Origin: Actinomycetota bacterium
GTDB taxonomy: Bacteria; Actinomycetota; Acidimicrobiia; Acidimicrobiales; Ilumatobacteraceae
DNA: 64,000 nucleotides
Reading direction: 5' to 3'
NCBI GenBank assembly: GCA_016213625.1
Contig: JACQZZ010000075.1
Coordinates: 62,001-126,000, forward strand
Positions within the stretch are counted from its first letter, which is position 1; the number at the start of each line of letters is the position of its first letter. Below are positions 8,155-16,629 of this stretch, one piece after another. The notes under the pieces were generated by a model, which did no database searches, was not told where the DNA came from, and saw nothing but the letters and a program-made list of their open reading frames with translations. The translations under genes and the position numbers were made by a program.

Positions 8155-8210
8155 TGCACTCACCGACGTCCTCCGCCGTCGCAGAAGTACAACGCGGCAA
8201 GAATGCGGCC

Positions 8211-8921
8211 ATGCACCTCGTCGTGGTCACCCTCGCGGAAGTGTTCGCCGGGGTGCCACACGTGATGTTCTGCGTGAAGGCGCCCGACGGCCGGTACCTC
8301 GCCGTCAACCAGGCGTTCGCCGAACGAGCGGGCCACGCCGCGCCGGGCACGGTGCTCGGCCACACCGCGGCCGAGCTCTTCCCGGCCGACCTGGCGGCGA
8401 CGTACCAGGCGCAGGACGACCGGCTGCTGGCCACCGGCACCGCCATGCGCAACGAACTCGAGCTCATCCTGCGACCCGATGGCAGCCGTGGCTGGTACGT
8501 CACCAACAAGACCCGCCTCGTCGACGAGCAGGGCGAGGTGCTGGGCATCGTCGCCGTCAGCTACGACCTGCACACCGCCGAGACGGTCGATCGCCGCCAC
8601 GCCAATCTGCAGGCGGCCATCGATCTGGCCCGCGAGTCGTACGCCGAGCCGCTGAAGGTGGCCGACCTCGCCGCCGCTGCCGGCATGACCTCCACCCAGT
8701 TGGAGCGCTCGATGCGTCGCATCCTGGGCATGTCGCCCAAGCAGCTGCTCATCCGCACGCGCCTTGAGGCAGCCATGCGCCGGCTCGACGAGACGGACCA
8801 CACGGTGGCCGCCATCGCCGGAGCCTGCGGCTTCTACGACCAGAGCTCGTTCACCCGCCAGTTCCAGCGCGTGGTGGGCATCACGCCTGGCGCCTATCGA
8901 GCCCGCGGCGCGCACAGGTAA
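8211..8921 (+). CDS. PAS-domain AraC-family transcriptional regulator
   Basis: A 236-residue cytoplasmic regulator. The N-terminal PAS domain (about residues 5-115) includes MFCVKAPDGRYLAVNQAFAERAG and a GWYVTNKTRLVDEQGEVLGIVAVSYD core. The C-terminal AraC double helix-turn-helix (about 135-232) ends in CGFYDQSSFTRQFQRVVGITPGAYR, the family signature. The ATG at 8211 lies 6-7 bases after AAGAAT, suggesting a leaderless mRNA. Being divergent from putA, it plausibly senses proline, P5C or a redox ligand through PAS and controls proline catabolism. The ligand is inferred, not visible. Confidence 0.85.
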   Translation: MHLVVVTLAEVFAGVPHVMFCVKAPDGRYLAVNQAFAERAGHAAPGTVLGHTAAELFPADLAATYQAQDDRLLATGTAMRNELELILRPDGSRGWYVTNKTRLVDEQGEVLGIVAVSYDLHTAETVDRRHANLQAAIDLARESYAEPLKVADLAAAAGMTSTQLERSMRRILGMSPKQLLIRTRLEAAMRRLDETDHTVAAIAGACGFYDQSSFTRQFQRVVGITPGAYRARGAHR

Positions 8922-8934
8922 GCTCGCGCCCTCT

Positions 8935-9411
8935 ATGGCCAGCCACAAACTGTCGCGCAGCGCCTTCGAGCGCCTGCAGGAAGAGCACTACGACCTCACC
9001 ACGCGCGGCCGCATCGAAGTGGCGAACAAGATCGAAGTGGCACGCCTCATGGGCGACCTCTCCGAGAACGGCGACTATCACGCCGCGAAGGACGAGCAGG
9101 GCCACATGGAAGGCCGCATCCGGCAGCTCGAGCACCTCATCGAGAACGCCGAGATCATCGAGGCCGGCGCCGAGGGCGAAGTGGCCGCCGGCACCGTCGT
9201 CACCATCATGTACGACGGCGACACCGAGGCCGACGCCGAGGCCTACCTGCTCGGCCACCCCGAGGAGACCCCACCGGCTGGCGCCGGCGTGATGAGCCTC
9301 AACTCCCCGCTGGGCACCGCACTCGTCGGCAAGCAGGTGGGCGACTGGGTGTCCTACGAGGCCAACGGCAGGTCCCTCAAGGTGAAGGTCCTGAAGGTGG
9401 AGTCCGCCTAG
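8935..9411 (+). CDS. greA: Transcription elongation factor GreA
   Basis: Rescues backtracked RNA polymerase by stimulating transcript cleavage. It has 158 residues, the normal length. The N-terminal coiled coil (about 1-78) carries the tip GDLSENGDYHAAKDEQ with D41 and E44 at the positions of the catalytic acidic pair. The C-terminal FKBP-like domain contains SPLGTALVGKQVGDWVSYE. The ATG at 8935 follows a TAAGCT box that overlaps the stop codon of the upstream regulator. The stop overlaps the GTG of the next gene by one base, so the hydrolase and ABC1 kinase behind it are probably co-transcribed. Confidence 0.93.
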   Translation: MASHKLSRSAFERLQEEHYDLTTRGRIEVANKIEVARLMGDLSENGDYHAAKDEQGHMEGRIRQLEHLIENAEIIEAGAEGEVAAGTVVTIMYDGDTEADAEAYLLGHPEETPPAGAGVMSLNSPLGTALVGKQVGDWVSYEANGRSLKVKVLKVESA

Positions 9412-10286
9412 TGGCGATCCGCGACGGCAAGGGGGCGCCCGAGCACCCGAAGCTGCCGCACGGCGCGGCGATGGAACTGCCCGGTCGGGGCACCACGTTC
9501 GTGCGCACCATGCCGGGTCCGCCCGGCGCACCCACGGTGCTGTTGCTGCACGGCTGGACCGCCACCGCCGACCTCAACTGGTTCACCTGCTACCAGGCGC
9601 TCAGCGAGCACTACCGGGTGGTGGCGCTGGACCATCGCGGTCACGGCCGTGGCATCCGCAGCAAGAAGCAGTTCCGCCTGGAGGACTGCGCTGACGACGC
9701 GATGGCGGTGTGCGACGTGCTGGGCCTGCAGCAGGTCATCCCCATCGGCTACTCCATGGGTGGTCCGGTCGCCCAGCTCGTGTGGCGCCGCCACCGCGAG
9801 CGGGTGCAGGCGCTGGTGCTGTGCGCCACCGCCCCGTACTTCCTCAGTTCCCGCGAAGAGAAGCTCGGCTTCCTCGGCCTCTCCGGCATGGCCGCGCTCG
9901 CTCGGCTGACGCCGGTGCAGGCCCGCCAGTGGCTCACCGAGCAGGTGTACCTGCAACGCAAGACCGGCGAGTGGGAACCCTGGGCCATCCAGGAGGCGTC
10001 GTTGCACGATTGGCGCATGGTGCTCGAAGCCGGCCGCGCCATCGGCCGGTTCAACTCGCGCCCTTGGATCGACGAGATCGACGTGCCCACCTCGGTGGTC
10101 ATCACCATGCGCGATCGCGTGGTGCCCACACGCCGCCAGGTGCGGCTGTTCGAGGGCATCCACAGGGCCGAGGCCTACCGCGTCGACGGCGACCACGACA
10201 GCATCGCGGTGCAGCCCGAGCGGTTCGTGCCCACCCTGTTGCGCGCCGTCGGCTCCGCGGTCGAACGCGCCGCGGAGCGCGCATGA
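9411..10286 (+). CDS. Alpha/beta hydrolase
   Basis: A 291-residue serine hydrolase of unknown substrate. LLLHGWTATADLNW carries the oxyanion-hole HG, ALDHRGHGRG follows, and the nucleophile elbow GYSMGG holds the serine. The acid is probably in ITMRDRVVPTRRQ and the histidine in VDGDHDSI. It has no signal peptide. The GTG start overlaps the greA stop (TAGTG), and the stop overlaps the next start (ATGA), indicating translational coupling to the ABC1 kinase. Fusions and neighbourhoods of this kind are common for actinobacterial lipid-modifying hydrolases, but no specific function can be read from the sequence. Confidence 0.85.
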   Translation: MAIRDGKGAPEHPKLPHGAAMELPGRGTTFVRTMPGPPGAPTVLLLHGWTATADLNWFTCYQALSEHYRVVALDHRGHGRGIRSKKQFRLEDCADDAMAVCDVLGLQQVIPIGYSMGGPVAQLVWRRHRERVQALVLCATAPYFLSSREEKLGFLGLSGMAALARLTPVQARQWLTEQVYLQRKTGEWEPWAIQEASLHDWRMVLEAGRAIGRFNSRPWIDEIDVPTSVVITMRDRVVPTRRQVRLFEGIHRAEAYRVDGDHDSIAVQPERFVPTLLRAVGSAVERAAERA

Positions 10287-11749
10287 ACCGCCGCACGCTC
10301 GGGGCGGCGGTCGGCGCCGGCGCTGCCGCGGTGGCCGCCCTCGTCGTGTGGCAGCGGTCCTCCCCCGGCCATCACCTGCGCACCAGCCGTGTGCAACGCA
10401 ACGCCGACGTCGTGAAGCTCGGTGCTGCCGTCGGCGCGAACTATGCGGGCACCGCGGCACGGAAGCTGTTCGCCAGTGCCGAGCGCCGCATCGAGCTCGA
10501 CGAGGCCCGCGAGCTGAAGACCGCCGAAGCCGTCGCCGAACGGTTGGGCAACATGAAGGGCGCGCTGATGAAGCTCGGTCAGATGGCCAGCTACGTCGAT
10601 GAGGGCCTGCCCGCACCGCTGCGCGCAGCCTTGGCCCAGTTGCAGTCGAGCGCCCCACCGATGAGCGGTGAACTCGCCGCCCAGGTGGTGGAGGCCGACC
10701 TCGGCAAGCACCCGCGCGACCTGTTCGTCGAGTGGGATCCCGTGCCCATCGCCGCGGCCAGCATCGGGCAGGTGCACCGCGCCGTCGCGATCGACCCGCT
10801 CACCGGCGAGGAACGAGCGGTGGCCGTCAAGGTGCAGTACCCGGGCGTGGCCGACGCCGTGTCCACCGATCTGAAGAACGCCGATCTGCTGGGCCTCATC
10901 CTGCAGCAGGGGTTCGGCGGGCTGAACCCCGACGAGATGGTGGCCGAGGTGAAGGAACGGCTGAGCGAAGAGCTGGACTACCGGCTCGAAGCGATGAATC
11001 AGCAACGCTTCGCCGACCACTACCGCGGCCACCCGTTCATCCACGTGCCCGAGGTGCTCCCCCACCTGAGCGGTCCGCACGTCATCACCAGCGAACTGGT
11101 CGACGGCGCCACCTGGCAGGAGATGCTCACCTGGTCGCAGGACGAGCGCAACCTGGTGGGCGAGACCCTGTTCCGATTCGTGTTCCGCAGCCTCTACGGC
11201 ATGCACGCCTTCAACGGTGACCCTCACCCGGGCAACTACCTCTTCCACCCCGGTGGCAAGGTGACGTTCCTCGACTTCGGGTTGGTGAAGCACTTCTCCG
11301 ACGACGAGATGCACACCTTCATCAGCATGGTGAAGGCCGCCGCCTACGACCACGACGGCCCCGCGTTCCGCCGCATCCTGGAACGGGCCGGCATGATCCG
11401 AGAGGGCTGTCCCGCCCCCGACGACGAGGTGGGCGACTACTTCAGTCAGTTCTACGAGAGCGTGCGCGAGGACAAGGTGGTCACCTGGAGCAGCGAGTAC
11501 GCGAGCGGCATCGTGCGCCACACGTTCGACCGCACCAGCCCCATCGCCCAGTACGCCACCGTGCCGAAGGCGTTCGTGTTCATCCAGCGCATCAACCTCG
11601 GCCTCTACGCGTTGCTCGGCGAACTGCGGGCCACCGGCAACTACCGCCGCATCGCCGAGGAGCTGTGGCCGTTCGTGCAGGGCCCGCCCAGCACCCCTCT
11701 GGCCGAGGCCGAACAGCCCTGGCTGCGTGCGTCGAAACTCAAGTCCTGA
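10283..11749 (+). CDS. ABC1/UbiB-family atypical kinase
   Basis: A 488-residue ABC1 (ADCK/UbiB-like) protein, a family linked to quinone and lipid homeostasis through an atypical ATPase. A hydrophobic N-terminal segment at about residues 5-24 probably anchors it in the membrane. Family motifs are KxGQ (GALMKLGQMASY), the A-rich loop PIAAASIGQVH, the lysine-containing VAVKVQYPG, NGDPHPGNYL and the metal-binding FLDFGLV. The start overlaps the hydrolase stop. No other ubiquinone or menaquinone gene is adjacent, so the substrate remains open. Confidence 0.88.
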   Translation: MNRRTLGAAVGAGAAAVAALVVWQRSSPGHHLRTSRVQRNADVVKLGAAVGANYAGTAARKLFASAERRIELDEARELKTAEAVAERLGNMKGALMKLGQMASYVDEGLPAPLRAALAQLQSSAPPMSGELAAQVVEADLGKHPRDLFVEWDPVPIAAASIGQVHRAVAIDPLTGEERAVAVKVQYPGVADAVSTDLKNADLLGLILQQGFGGLNPDEMVAEVKERLSEELDYRLEAMNQQRFADHYRGHPFIHVPEVLPHLSGPHVITSELVDGATWQEMLTWSQDERNLVGETLFRFVFRSLYGMHAFNGDPHPGNYLFHPGGKVTFLDFGLVKHFSDDEMHTFISMVKAAAYDHDGPAFRRILERAGMIREGCPAPDDEVGDYFSQFYESVREDKVVTWSSEYASGIVRHTFDRTSPIAQYATVPKAFVFIQRINLGLYALLGELRATGNYRRIAEELWPFVQGPPSTPLAEAEQPWLRASKLKS

Positions 11750-11759
11750 CGAGCCCAGA

Positions 11760-11765
11760 TAGCGT
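11760..11765 (+). promoter_or_regulatory. -10 box of a leaderless FKBP mRNA
   Basis: TAGCGT is followed by exactly 7 bases and then the ATG at 11773, so transcription probably starts at the start codon. Confidence 0.5.
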
Positions 11766-11772
11766 CGTGCGG

Positions 11773-12660
11773 ATGCGTCGCGCCCTCGCCCTGGCCATTC
11801 CGCTCGTCCTGTTCGCCACCGCCTGCGGTGACGACGGCGGCGAGAACGGGGCCGACACCACGTTGGCCGGCAGCGAGACCACCGCCGATGTCGGGGCCAC
11901 CACCACCAGCATCCCCAAGCCCAACGTGAGCCTGCCCACCAGCCTGCCCACCGAGCTCGTGATCACCGATCTCACCACGGGCACCGGCCGCGAAGCCGTG
12001 GTCGGCGACACCGTGGTCGTGCACTACGTGGGCGTGCGTTCCGCCGACGGCACGGAGTTCGACAACAGCTACGACCGCGGCGACCCGCTCGACGTGCTGC
12101 TGGGCACCGGTCAGGTCATCCAGGGCTGGGAACAGGGCCTGATCGGCACGCAGCAGGGCGGGCGCCGCCAGCTCGACATCCCCGCCGACCTCGCCTATGG
12201 CGACCAGGGCGCGGGCGACATCATCCAACCCGGCGACGCCATCACCTTCGTGGTCGACGTCATGGCCGTGCTCCCCGGCACCACCGAGGACGAGCAGCCC
12301 GACATCACCGTGGAGGCAGCGGCGAACATCCCGGTCATCGAGCACACCGAGCTCGTGGAGGGCACGGGTGTCAGCCCGGTCAACGGCAACAAGTTCGCCG
12401 CCCAGATCATGCTCTTCCGTGCCGACACGGGCGAGCTGCTGAACAGCACGTGGGGCACCCCGCCCGTCGTGTTCGACTACACCACCGACACCAACACCTT
12501 CCCCGGCATCATCGCGGTCGCCAAGGGCATGAAGGTGGGCGGACGCCGCCAGAGCCAGGTGCCGTTCTCGCTCATGTTCGACGGACAGGGGAACGACACG
12601 ATCGGCCTCCCGGCGAGCATCGACGTGGTCATCGTGATGGACCTGGTGGCCGTCTACTGA
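11773..12660 (+). CDS. Double-domain FKBP-type peptidyl-prolyl isomerase lipoprotein
   Basis: A 295-residue secreted lipoprotein predicted to assist extracytoplasmic folding. The signal peptide MRRALALAIPLVLFATAC has a lipobox-like ATAC. A Thr/Gly-rich linker follows, then an FKBP domain (about residues 62-165): GDTVVVHYVG, GTEFDNSYDRG, QVIQGWEQGLIG, GGRRQLDIPADLAYG. A second, degenerate FKBP-like domain (about 185-295) has FDYTTDTNTFPGIIAVAKGMKVGGRRQSQVP but lacks the YxGxLxDGxxFDSS strand. The second copy may be a binding rather than catalytic domain. The ATG at 11773 sits 7 bases after TAGCGT. Confidence 0.87.
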   Translation: MRRALALAIPLVLFATACGDDGGENGADTTLAGSETTADVGATTTSIPKPNVSLPTSLPTELVITDLTTGTGREAVVGDTVVVHYVGVRSADGTEFDNSYDRGDPLDVLLGTGQVIQGWEQGLIGTQQGGRRQLDIPADLAYGDQGAGDIIQPGDAITFVVDVMAVLPGTTEDEQPDITVEAAANIPVIEHTELVEGTGVSPVNGNKFAAQIMLFRADTGELLNSTWGTPPVVFDYTTDTNTFPGIIAVAKGMKVGGRRQSQVPFSLMFDGQGNDTIGLPASIDVVIVMDLVAVY

Positions 12661-12663
12661 CGA

Positions 12664-13038
12664 TCACGGCTGCTGACGGTCGTCCTCGTCGTTCAACATC
12701 ACGCGGACCGTGCGGATGCGGTCCTTCCGAGCGAACTGGCCGGGCCGCCCGGCGCTCGATCGGCGACGCTCCCACCCGTACTCCACGGTGGCCGCGGCGT
12801 CGAAGTCGCACACGCAGGCGGTGCCCGGCGCGGCGAGCACCGAGAACTCATCGGGTCCTTCGCAGATGAAGTACACCCGCACCGCATCGGGGCTGCCCGT
12901 GTCGAGGCCGTCGGCATCGACGATCTCGAGGCCGAAGAGTTGGGCGAAGGTGCCACGAGGCACGACGGTCTCGTCGAGGCGCACCTCGAACCAGTGGGTG
13001 AGTCGTTCAGTGAGGTCGTTCACACCTCCACTGGGCAC
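12664..13038 (-). CDS. Hypothetical protein
   Basis: A 124-residue acidic protein, not recognised. It is a mixed alpha/beta sequence with no signal peptide or membrane segment. Notable stretches are RLTHWFEVRLDETVVPRGTF and VRVYFICEGPDEFSVLA. It is convergent with the FKBP gene (3-base gap) and 22 bases downstream of the ltbR stop on the same strand. GTG at 13038 is used. A GTG at 13023 directly behind GGAGGT is an alternative start. Confidence 0.55.
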   Translation of the reverse strand: MPSGGVNDLTERLTHWFEVRLDETVVPRGTFAQLFGLEIVDADGLDTGSPDAVRVYFICEGPDEFSVLAAPGTACVCDFDAAATVEYGWERRRSSAGRPGQFARKDRIRTVRVMLNDEDDRQQP

Positions 13039-13060
13039 GCCGAGATCGGCGGATCGGCAA

Positions 13061-13735
13061 TCAGCGGACGAGCGCCGCCGACACCGCGCGGGCGGCTGCT
13101 TCGACGGCGTCGCCGTACTTCTGCTCGGGCGACTTCGTCAGCCGTTCCACCGGCCCGCTGACGCTGACGGCGGCCACCACCACGCCCTGCCGATCCACCA
13201 CTGCGGCACTCACCGACGCCACACCGGCCTCGCGCTCCTCCACGCTGGCGGCGGTGTGCGGGGCGCCGCGGCCGGCCAACACCTTGCCCGCCGAGCCCAC
13301 CTCCAGCGGCAACAACGCGCCGACCGGCACCAGCCATTGCAGGGCGTGGCTGGACTGCAGCGAGACCACGCAGCGGCGACCGTCGTGTTCGCGCACGAAC
13401 AGCTGCACGCTCTCGCCGGTGCGGTCGCGCAGCGCAGTGAGCGCGGGTGTCGCCAGCTCGGCCAAGGGGAACGCCTCGGCCGCGACACGCCCCAGGCGGA
13501 TGAGCTCGAACCCGAGGCAGAACCGCCCCTGCGAGTCGCGACGCACGAGGTGATGGCTCTCGAGGGCCACAGCCAGGCGATGCGCGGTGGCGCGAGGCAG
13601 GCCGGTGACGTCCTGCAAACCGGCGAGGTCGAGCGGCCCTGCCGCCAGCGCGTGCAGGATGGTGACGCCCTTGTCGAGCACACCCACTCGATTCGCGTCG
13701 GCGCGACTCTCGTCGCTCTGGCCTATGCTGTCCAT
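13061..13735 (-). CDS. ltbR: IclR-family regulator of leucine synthesis (LtbR/NdgR type)
   Basis: A 224-residue IclR regulator. The N-terminal winged helix (about 15-75) includes ILHALAAGPLDLAGLQDVTGLPRATAHRLAVAL. The C-terminal effector domain has GSAGKVLAGRG and VSAAVVDRQGVVVAAVSVSGPVERL. The position divergent from leuCD is that of LtbR of Corynebacterium and NdgR of Streptomyces, both repressors or regulators of leuCD and other amino acid genes. The ATG at 13735 lies 8 bases after TAGGAT, so the mRNA is probably leaderless. A perfect inverted repeat in the 33-base divergent gap is its likely operator, allowing autoregulation. Confidence 0.85.
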   Translation of the reverse strand: MDSIGQSDESRADANRVGVLDKGVTILHALAAGPLDLAGLQDVTGLPRATAHRLAVALESHHLVRRDSQGRFCLGFELIRLGRVAAEAFPLAELATPALTALRDRTGESVQLFVREHDGRRCVVSLQSSHALQWLVPVGALLPLEVGSAGKVLAGRGAPHTAASVEEREAGVASVSAAVVDRQGVVVAAVSVSGPVERLTKSPEQKYGDAVEAAARAVSAALVR

Positions 13736-13743
13736 CAACGGGA

Positions 13744-13764
13744 ATCCTATCTCAGAAAGTGAGA
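13744..13764. promoter_or_regulatory. ltbR-leuC operator and ltbR -10 box
   Basis: TCTCA-GAAAG-TGAGA (13750-13764) is a perfect 5-bp inverted repeat five bases before the leuC ATG. It abuts the minus-strand -10 box TAGGAT (13749-13744) of ltbR. Binding here could block both promoters. Confidence 0.6.
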
Positions 13765-13768
13765 CGGC

Positions 13769-15172
13769 ATGACGCCCAGAACGCTGGCCGAAAAGGTGTG
13801 GGATCGACACGTGGTGCACGCCGCTGCCGACGAGCCCGACCTGCTGTACATCGACCTCCACCTCGTGCACGAGGTCACCAGCCCGCAGGCCTTCGACGGC
13901 CTGCGCCTCACCGGACGCACCGTGCGCCGGCCCGACCTCACCGTGGCCACCGAGGATCACAACGTGCCCACGGCGAACATCGATCAGCCCATCGCCGACC
14001 CCATCTCGGCCCGCCAGGTGGAAGTGCTGCGCGAGAACACCGCCGCATTCGGCATCACCAACTTCCCCATGGGCGACCCGCTGCAGGGCATCGTGCACGT
14101 CATCGCTCCCGAACAGGGACGCACTCTGCCCGGCATGACCGTGGTGTGCGGCGACAGCCACACCGCCACGCACGGGGCGTTCGGCGCACTCGCGTTCGGC
14201 ATCGGCACCAGCGAGGTCGAGCACGTGCTCGCCACCCAGACCCTGCCCCAGTCGCGACCGAAGTGGATGGCGGTCACGGTGGAGGGCCAGGCTCCTGCCG
14301 ACGTCACCGCCAAGGACATCGTGCTCGCGATCATCGGCGCCATCGGTACCGGCGGCGGCATCGGGCACGTCATCGAGTACCGCGGCGCGGCGATCCGATC
14401 GCTCTCGATGGAGGGCCGGATGACCCTGTGCAACATGAGCATCGAAGCCGGCGCGAAAGCCGGGCTGGTGGCACCCGACGACACGACGTTCGAGTACCTG
14501 AAGGGCCGGCTCCACGCGCCGAAGGGCGACCAGTGGGACGCAGCCGTCGCCGACTGGCGCACACTGGTCACCGACGAGGGCGCGGTGTTCGACAAGGAGG
14601 TCGTCATCGACGCCTCCACCTTGCGGCCGCAGGTGAGCTGGGGCACCAACCCCGGCCAGGTGGCATCCATCGACGACGTCGTGCCGTCGCCCGAGCAGTT
14701 CACCGACCCCACCACGCGCGACACGGTCGCCCGTGCGCTCGAGTACATGGGCATCGCCGGCGGCACGCCCATCCGCGACATCACGGTCGACACCGTGTTC
14801 ATCGGGTCGTGCACCAACAGCCGCATCGAAGACCTTCGTGCCGCGGCGGCCGTGATGAAGGGCCGCACCGTCACCGTGCCCCGCGTGATGGTGGTGCCCG
14901 GCAGCCACGCCGTGAAGGCGCAGGCCGAAGCCGAGGGCCTGCCCGAGGTGTTCCGCGCCGCCGGCGCCGACTGGCGCGAACCCGGGTGCAGCATGTGCCT
15001 GGCCATGAACCCCGACAAGCTCGCACCCGGCGAGCGGGCCGCGAGCACCAGCAACCGCAATTTCGAAGGCCGTCAGGGTCGTGGCGGTCGCACCCACCTC
15101 GTCTCCCCCGCCGTCGCCGCCGCCACCGCCGTGGCCGGCCACTTCGCCACCCCGGCAGATCTGGAGCAGTGA
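13769..15172 (+). CDS. leuC: 3-isopropylmalate dehydratase large subunit
   Basis: With LeuD it isomerises 2- to 3-isopropylmalate (EC 4.2.1.33). It has 467 residues, the usual length. The 4Fe-4S cluster ligands are C348 (in [13 protein letters not shown]), C407 and C410 (in [11 protein letters not shown]). Other family motifs are [34 protein letters not shown] and the C-terminal [16 protein letters not shown]. It is the first gene of leuCD, divergent from ltbR and directly behind the predicted operator. LeuD starts one base after its stop. Confidence 0.96.
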   Translation: MTPRTLAEKVWDRHVVHAAADEPDLLYIDLHLVHEVTSPQAFDGLRLTGRTVRRPDLTVATEDHNVPTANIDQPIADPISARQVEVLRENTAAFGITNFPMGDPLQGIVHVIAPEQGRTLPGMTVVCGDSHTATHGAFGALAFGIGTSEVEHVLATQTLPQSRPKWMAVTVEGQAPADVTAKDIVLAIIGAIGTGGGIGHVIEYRGAAIRSLSMEGRMTLCNMSIEAGAKAGLVAPDDTTFEYLKGRLHAPKGDQWDAAVADWRTLVTDEGAVFDKEVVIDASTLRPQVSWGTNPGQVASIDDVVPSPEQFTDPTTRDTVARALEYMGIAGGTPIRDITVDTVFIGSCTNSRIEDLRAAAAVMKGRTVTVPRVMVVPGSHAVKAQAEAEGLPEVFRAAGADWREPGCSMCLAMNPDKLAPGERAASTSNRNFEGRQGRGGRTHLVSPAVAAATAVAGHFATPADLEQ

Positions 15173-15173
15173 C

Positions 15174-15758
15174 ATGAAGGCAGTACAGGTCATCCAGGGT
15201 CGCGGCGTGCCGCTGAAGCGCAGCGACGTCGACACCGACCAGATCATTCCGGCCGAGTGGCTCAAGCGCGTCGAGCGCACCGGGTTCGAGAAGGGCCTCT
15301 TCTCCACCTGGCGCGACGACCGCAACTTCGTCCTCAACGACGAGCGCTACGTGGGTGCCAGCATCCTCGTCGCCGGGCCCTCATTCGGTGTGGGTTCGTC
15401 GCGCGAGCACGCGGTGTGGGCCATCCAGCAGGGTGGCTTCGACGCGGTCATCGCCCCCAGCTTCAGCGACATCTTCCGCAACAACTGCACCAAGAACGGG
15501 CTCGTCCCGGTGGTGGTGCCGGACGACGTCGTCACCGCCATCTGGGACGCGATCGAGGCCGATCACACGGTGGAGATCACGGTCGACGTCGAGCGGCTGC
15601 TCGTCGAGGTGCCCGCCGCGGGCATCACCGCGTCGTTCCCCATGGACCCGCAGACGCAGCACCGCTTCATCAACGGACTCGACGACATCGGCATCACGCT
15701 CACCCACGCCGGCGCGATCGACAGCTACGAGAGCGCTCGGCCGAGCTGGCTCGGCTGA
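15174..15758 (+). CDS. leuD: 3-isopropylmalate dehydratase small subunit
   Basis: Swivelling-domain partner of LeuC, 194 residues. Key motifs are RSDVDTDQIIPAEWLKR at the N-terminus, GPSFGVGSSREHAVWAIQQ (the substrate-contacting SREH loop) and APSFSDIFRNNCTKNGLVPV. The ATG at 15174 follows the leuC stop by one base, so the genes are translationally coupled. Confidence 0.95.
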   Translation: MKAVQVIQGRGVPLKRSDVDTDQIIPAEWLKRVERTGFEKGLFSTWRDDRNFVLNDERYVGASILVAGPSFGVGSSREHAVWAIQQGGFDAVIAPSFSDIFRNNCTKNGLVPVVVPDDVVTAIWDAIEADHTVEITVDVERLLVEVPAAGITASFPMDPQTQHRFINGLDDIGITLTHAGAIDSYESARPSWLG

Positions 15759-15789
15759 CCCTTCCCGCTCGACCTGACAGACTTCGGCC

Positions 15790-16587
15790 GTGATCGTCGA
15801 CGCCACCCTCGTCCGCCGCGTCGAGCACAGCGCCGCACAGCACACCGCGCTGCAGGTGGACTCGCTGGCAACGGTGGTCCCCTCGTCGGGGGCACGCCGT
15901 CGCGACATCGGCGGTGGAGTCGCCGCGGCCATGGGGCCGGGTCGATACGTGAACCGTGCGGTCGGGGCCGTCCTCGGCGACGATCCCCCGGCAACACTCC
16001 TCGATGATCTCGAGGCGTTCTACGCCGACGCCGGACTGCCGGCGTCGTTGGAAGTGAGCCCGTGGGCGTCGACGGAGTTGGTGGCGGCGCTGCGGTCGCG
16101 CGGGTACGCCGTCGAATGGTTCCGCAACGTGTACTCGCGCAGCCTGCGCACCTTGCCGCCGCGGCCGCGTTTCGACATCCACGAAGTGGCTGAAGACCTC
16201 GAGCCGGCGTGGACCGCCATCCTCGGCTCGCAGTTCGAGCCCGGCACACCACAGCGCACGAACTCCGACGAGTTCTGCGCGGCTGTGCACCGGGTGCCCG
16301 GGGCCCTGGATCTGGTGGCGATGCTCGACGGCCGCCCGGTGGGCACCGGCTCCATCACACCCATCCGCACCGTCGCCTGGCTCGGGGGAGCAGCCACGTT
16401 GCCCGAGGCGCGCGGACGTGGCGCGCAGCACGCGCTGTTGGTCGACCGCCTGCATCGCGCACAGCGGATGGGCTGCACACTCGCCGCCGTGACCGCGGTG
16501 CCCGACGGCGTGTCGGCGCGCAACCTGCTGCGCGTCGGCTTCCAACTGCTCTACACCCAAGCCGTCATGACCTGCACCAGAACGTGA
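15790..16587 (+). CDS. GNAT-family N-acetyltransferase
   Basis: A 265-residue protein whose C-terminal half (about 130-265) is a GNAT fold. LDLVAMLDGRPVGTGSI, then GGAATLPEARGRGAQHALLVDRLHRAQRMG (the acetyl-CoA pyrophosphate loop RGRGAQ) and SARNLLRVGFQLLYTQ are all in the expected order. The N-terminal half is a divergent second GNAT-like region, as in several two-domain actinobacterial acetyltransferases. The substrate is unknown. The GTG at 15790 follows CAGACT by 6 bases, the same -10 hexamer as the leuA leader, so it probably has its own leaderless promoter rather than reading from leuD. Confidence 0.8.
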   Translation: MIVDATLVRRVEHSAAQHTALQVDSLATVVPSSGARRRDIGGGVAAAMGPGRYVNRAVGAVLGDDPPATLLDDLEAFYADAGLPASLEVSPWASTELVAALRSRGYAVEWFRNVYSRSLRTLPPRPRFDIHEVAEDLEPAWTAILGSQFEPGTPQRTNSDEFCAAVHRVPGALDLVAMLDGRPVGTGSITPIRTVAWLGGAATLPEARGRGAQHALLVDRLHRAQRMGCTLAAVTAVPDGVSARNLLRVGFQLLYTQAVMTCTRT

Positions 16588-16603
16588 GTTCCGACGTCGG
16601 AAC
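16588..16603. repeat. Perfect 16-base palindrome between convergent genes
   Basis: GTTCCGACGTCGGAAC lies in the 42-base gap between the acetyltransferase stop and the helicase stop. It could form a stem in either transcript. No T-tract follows, so terminator function is uncertain. Confidence 0.4.
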
Positions 16604-16629
16604 CTGCGTTCGCGTGCGGGCTGGCTCGT

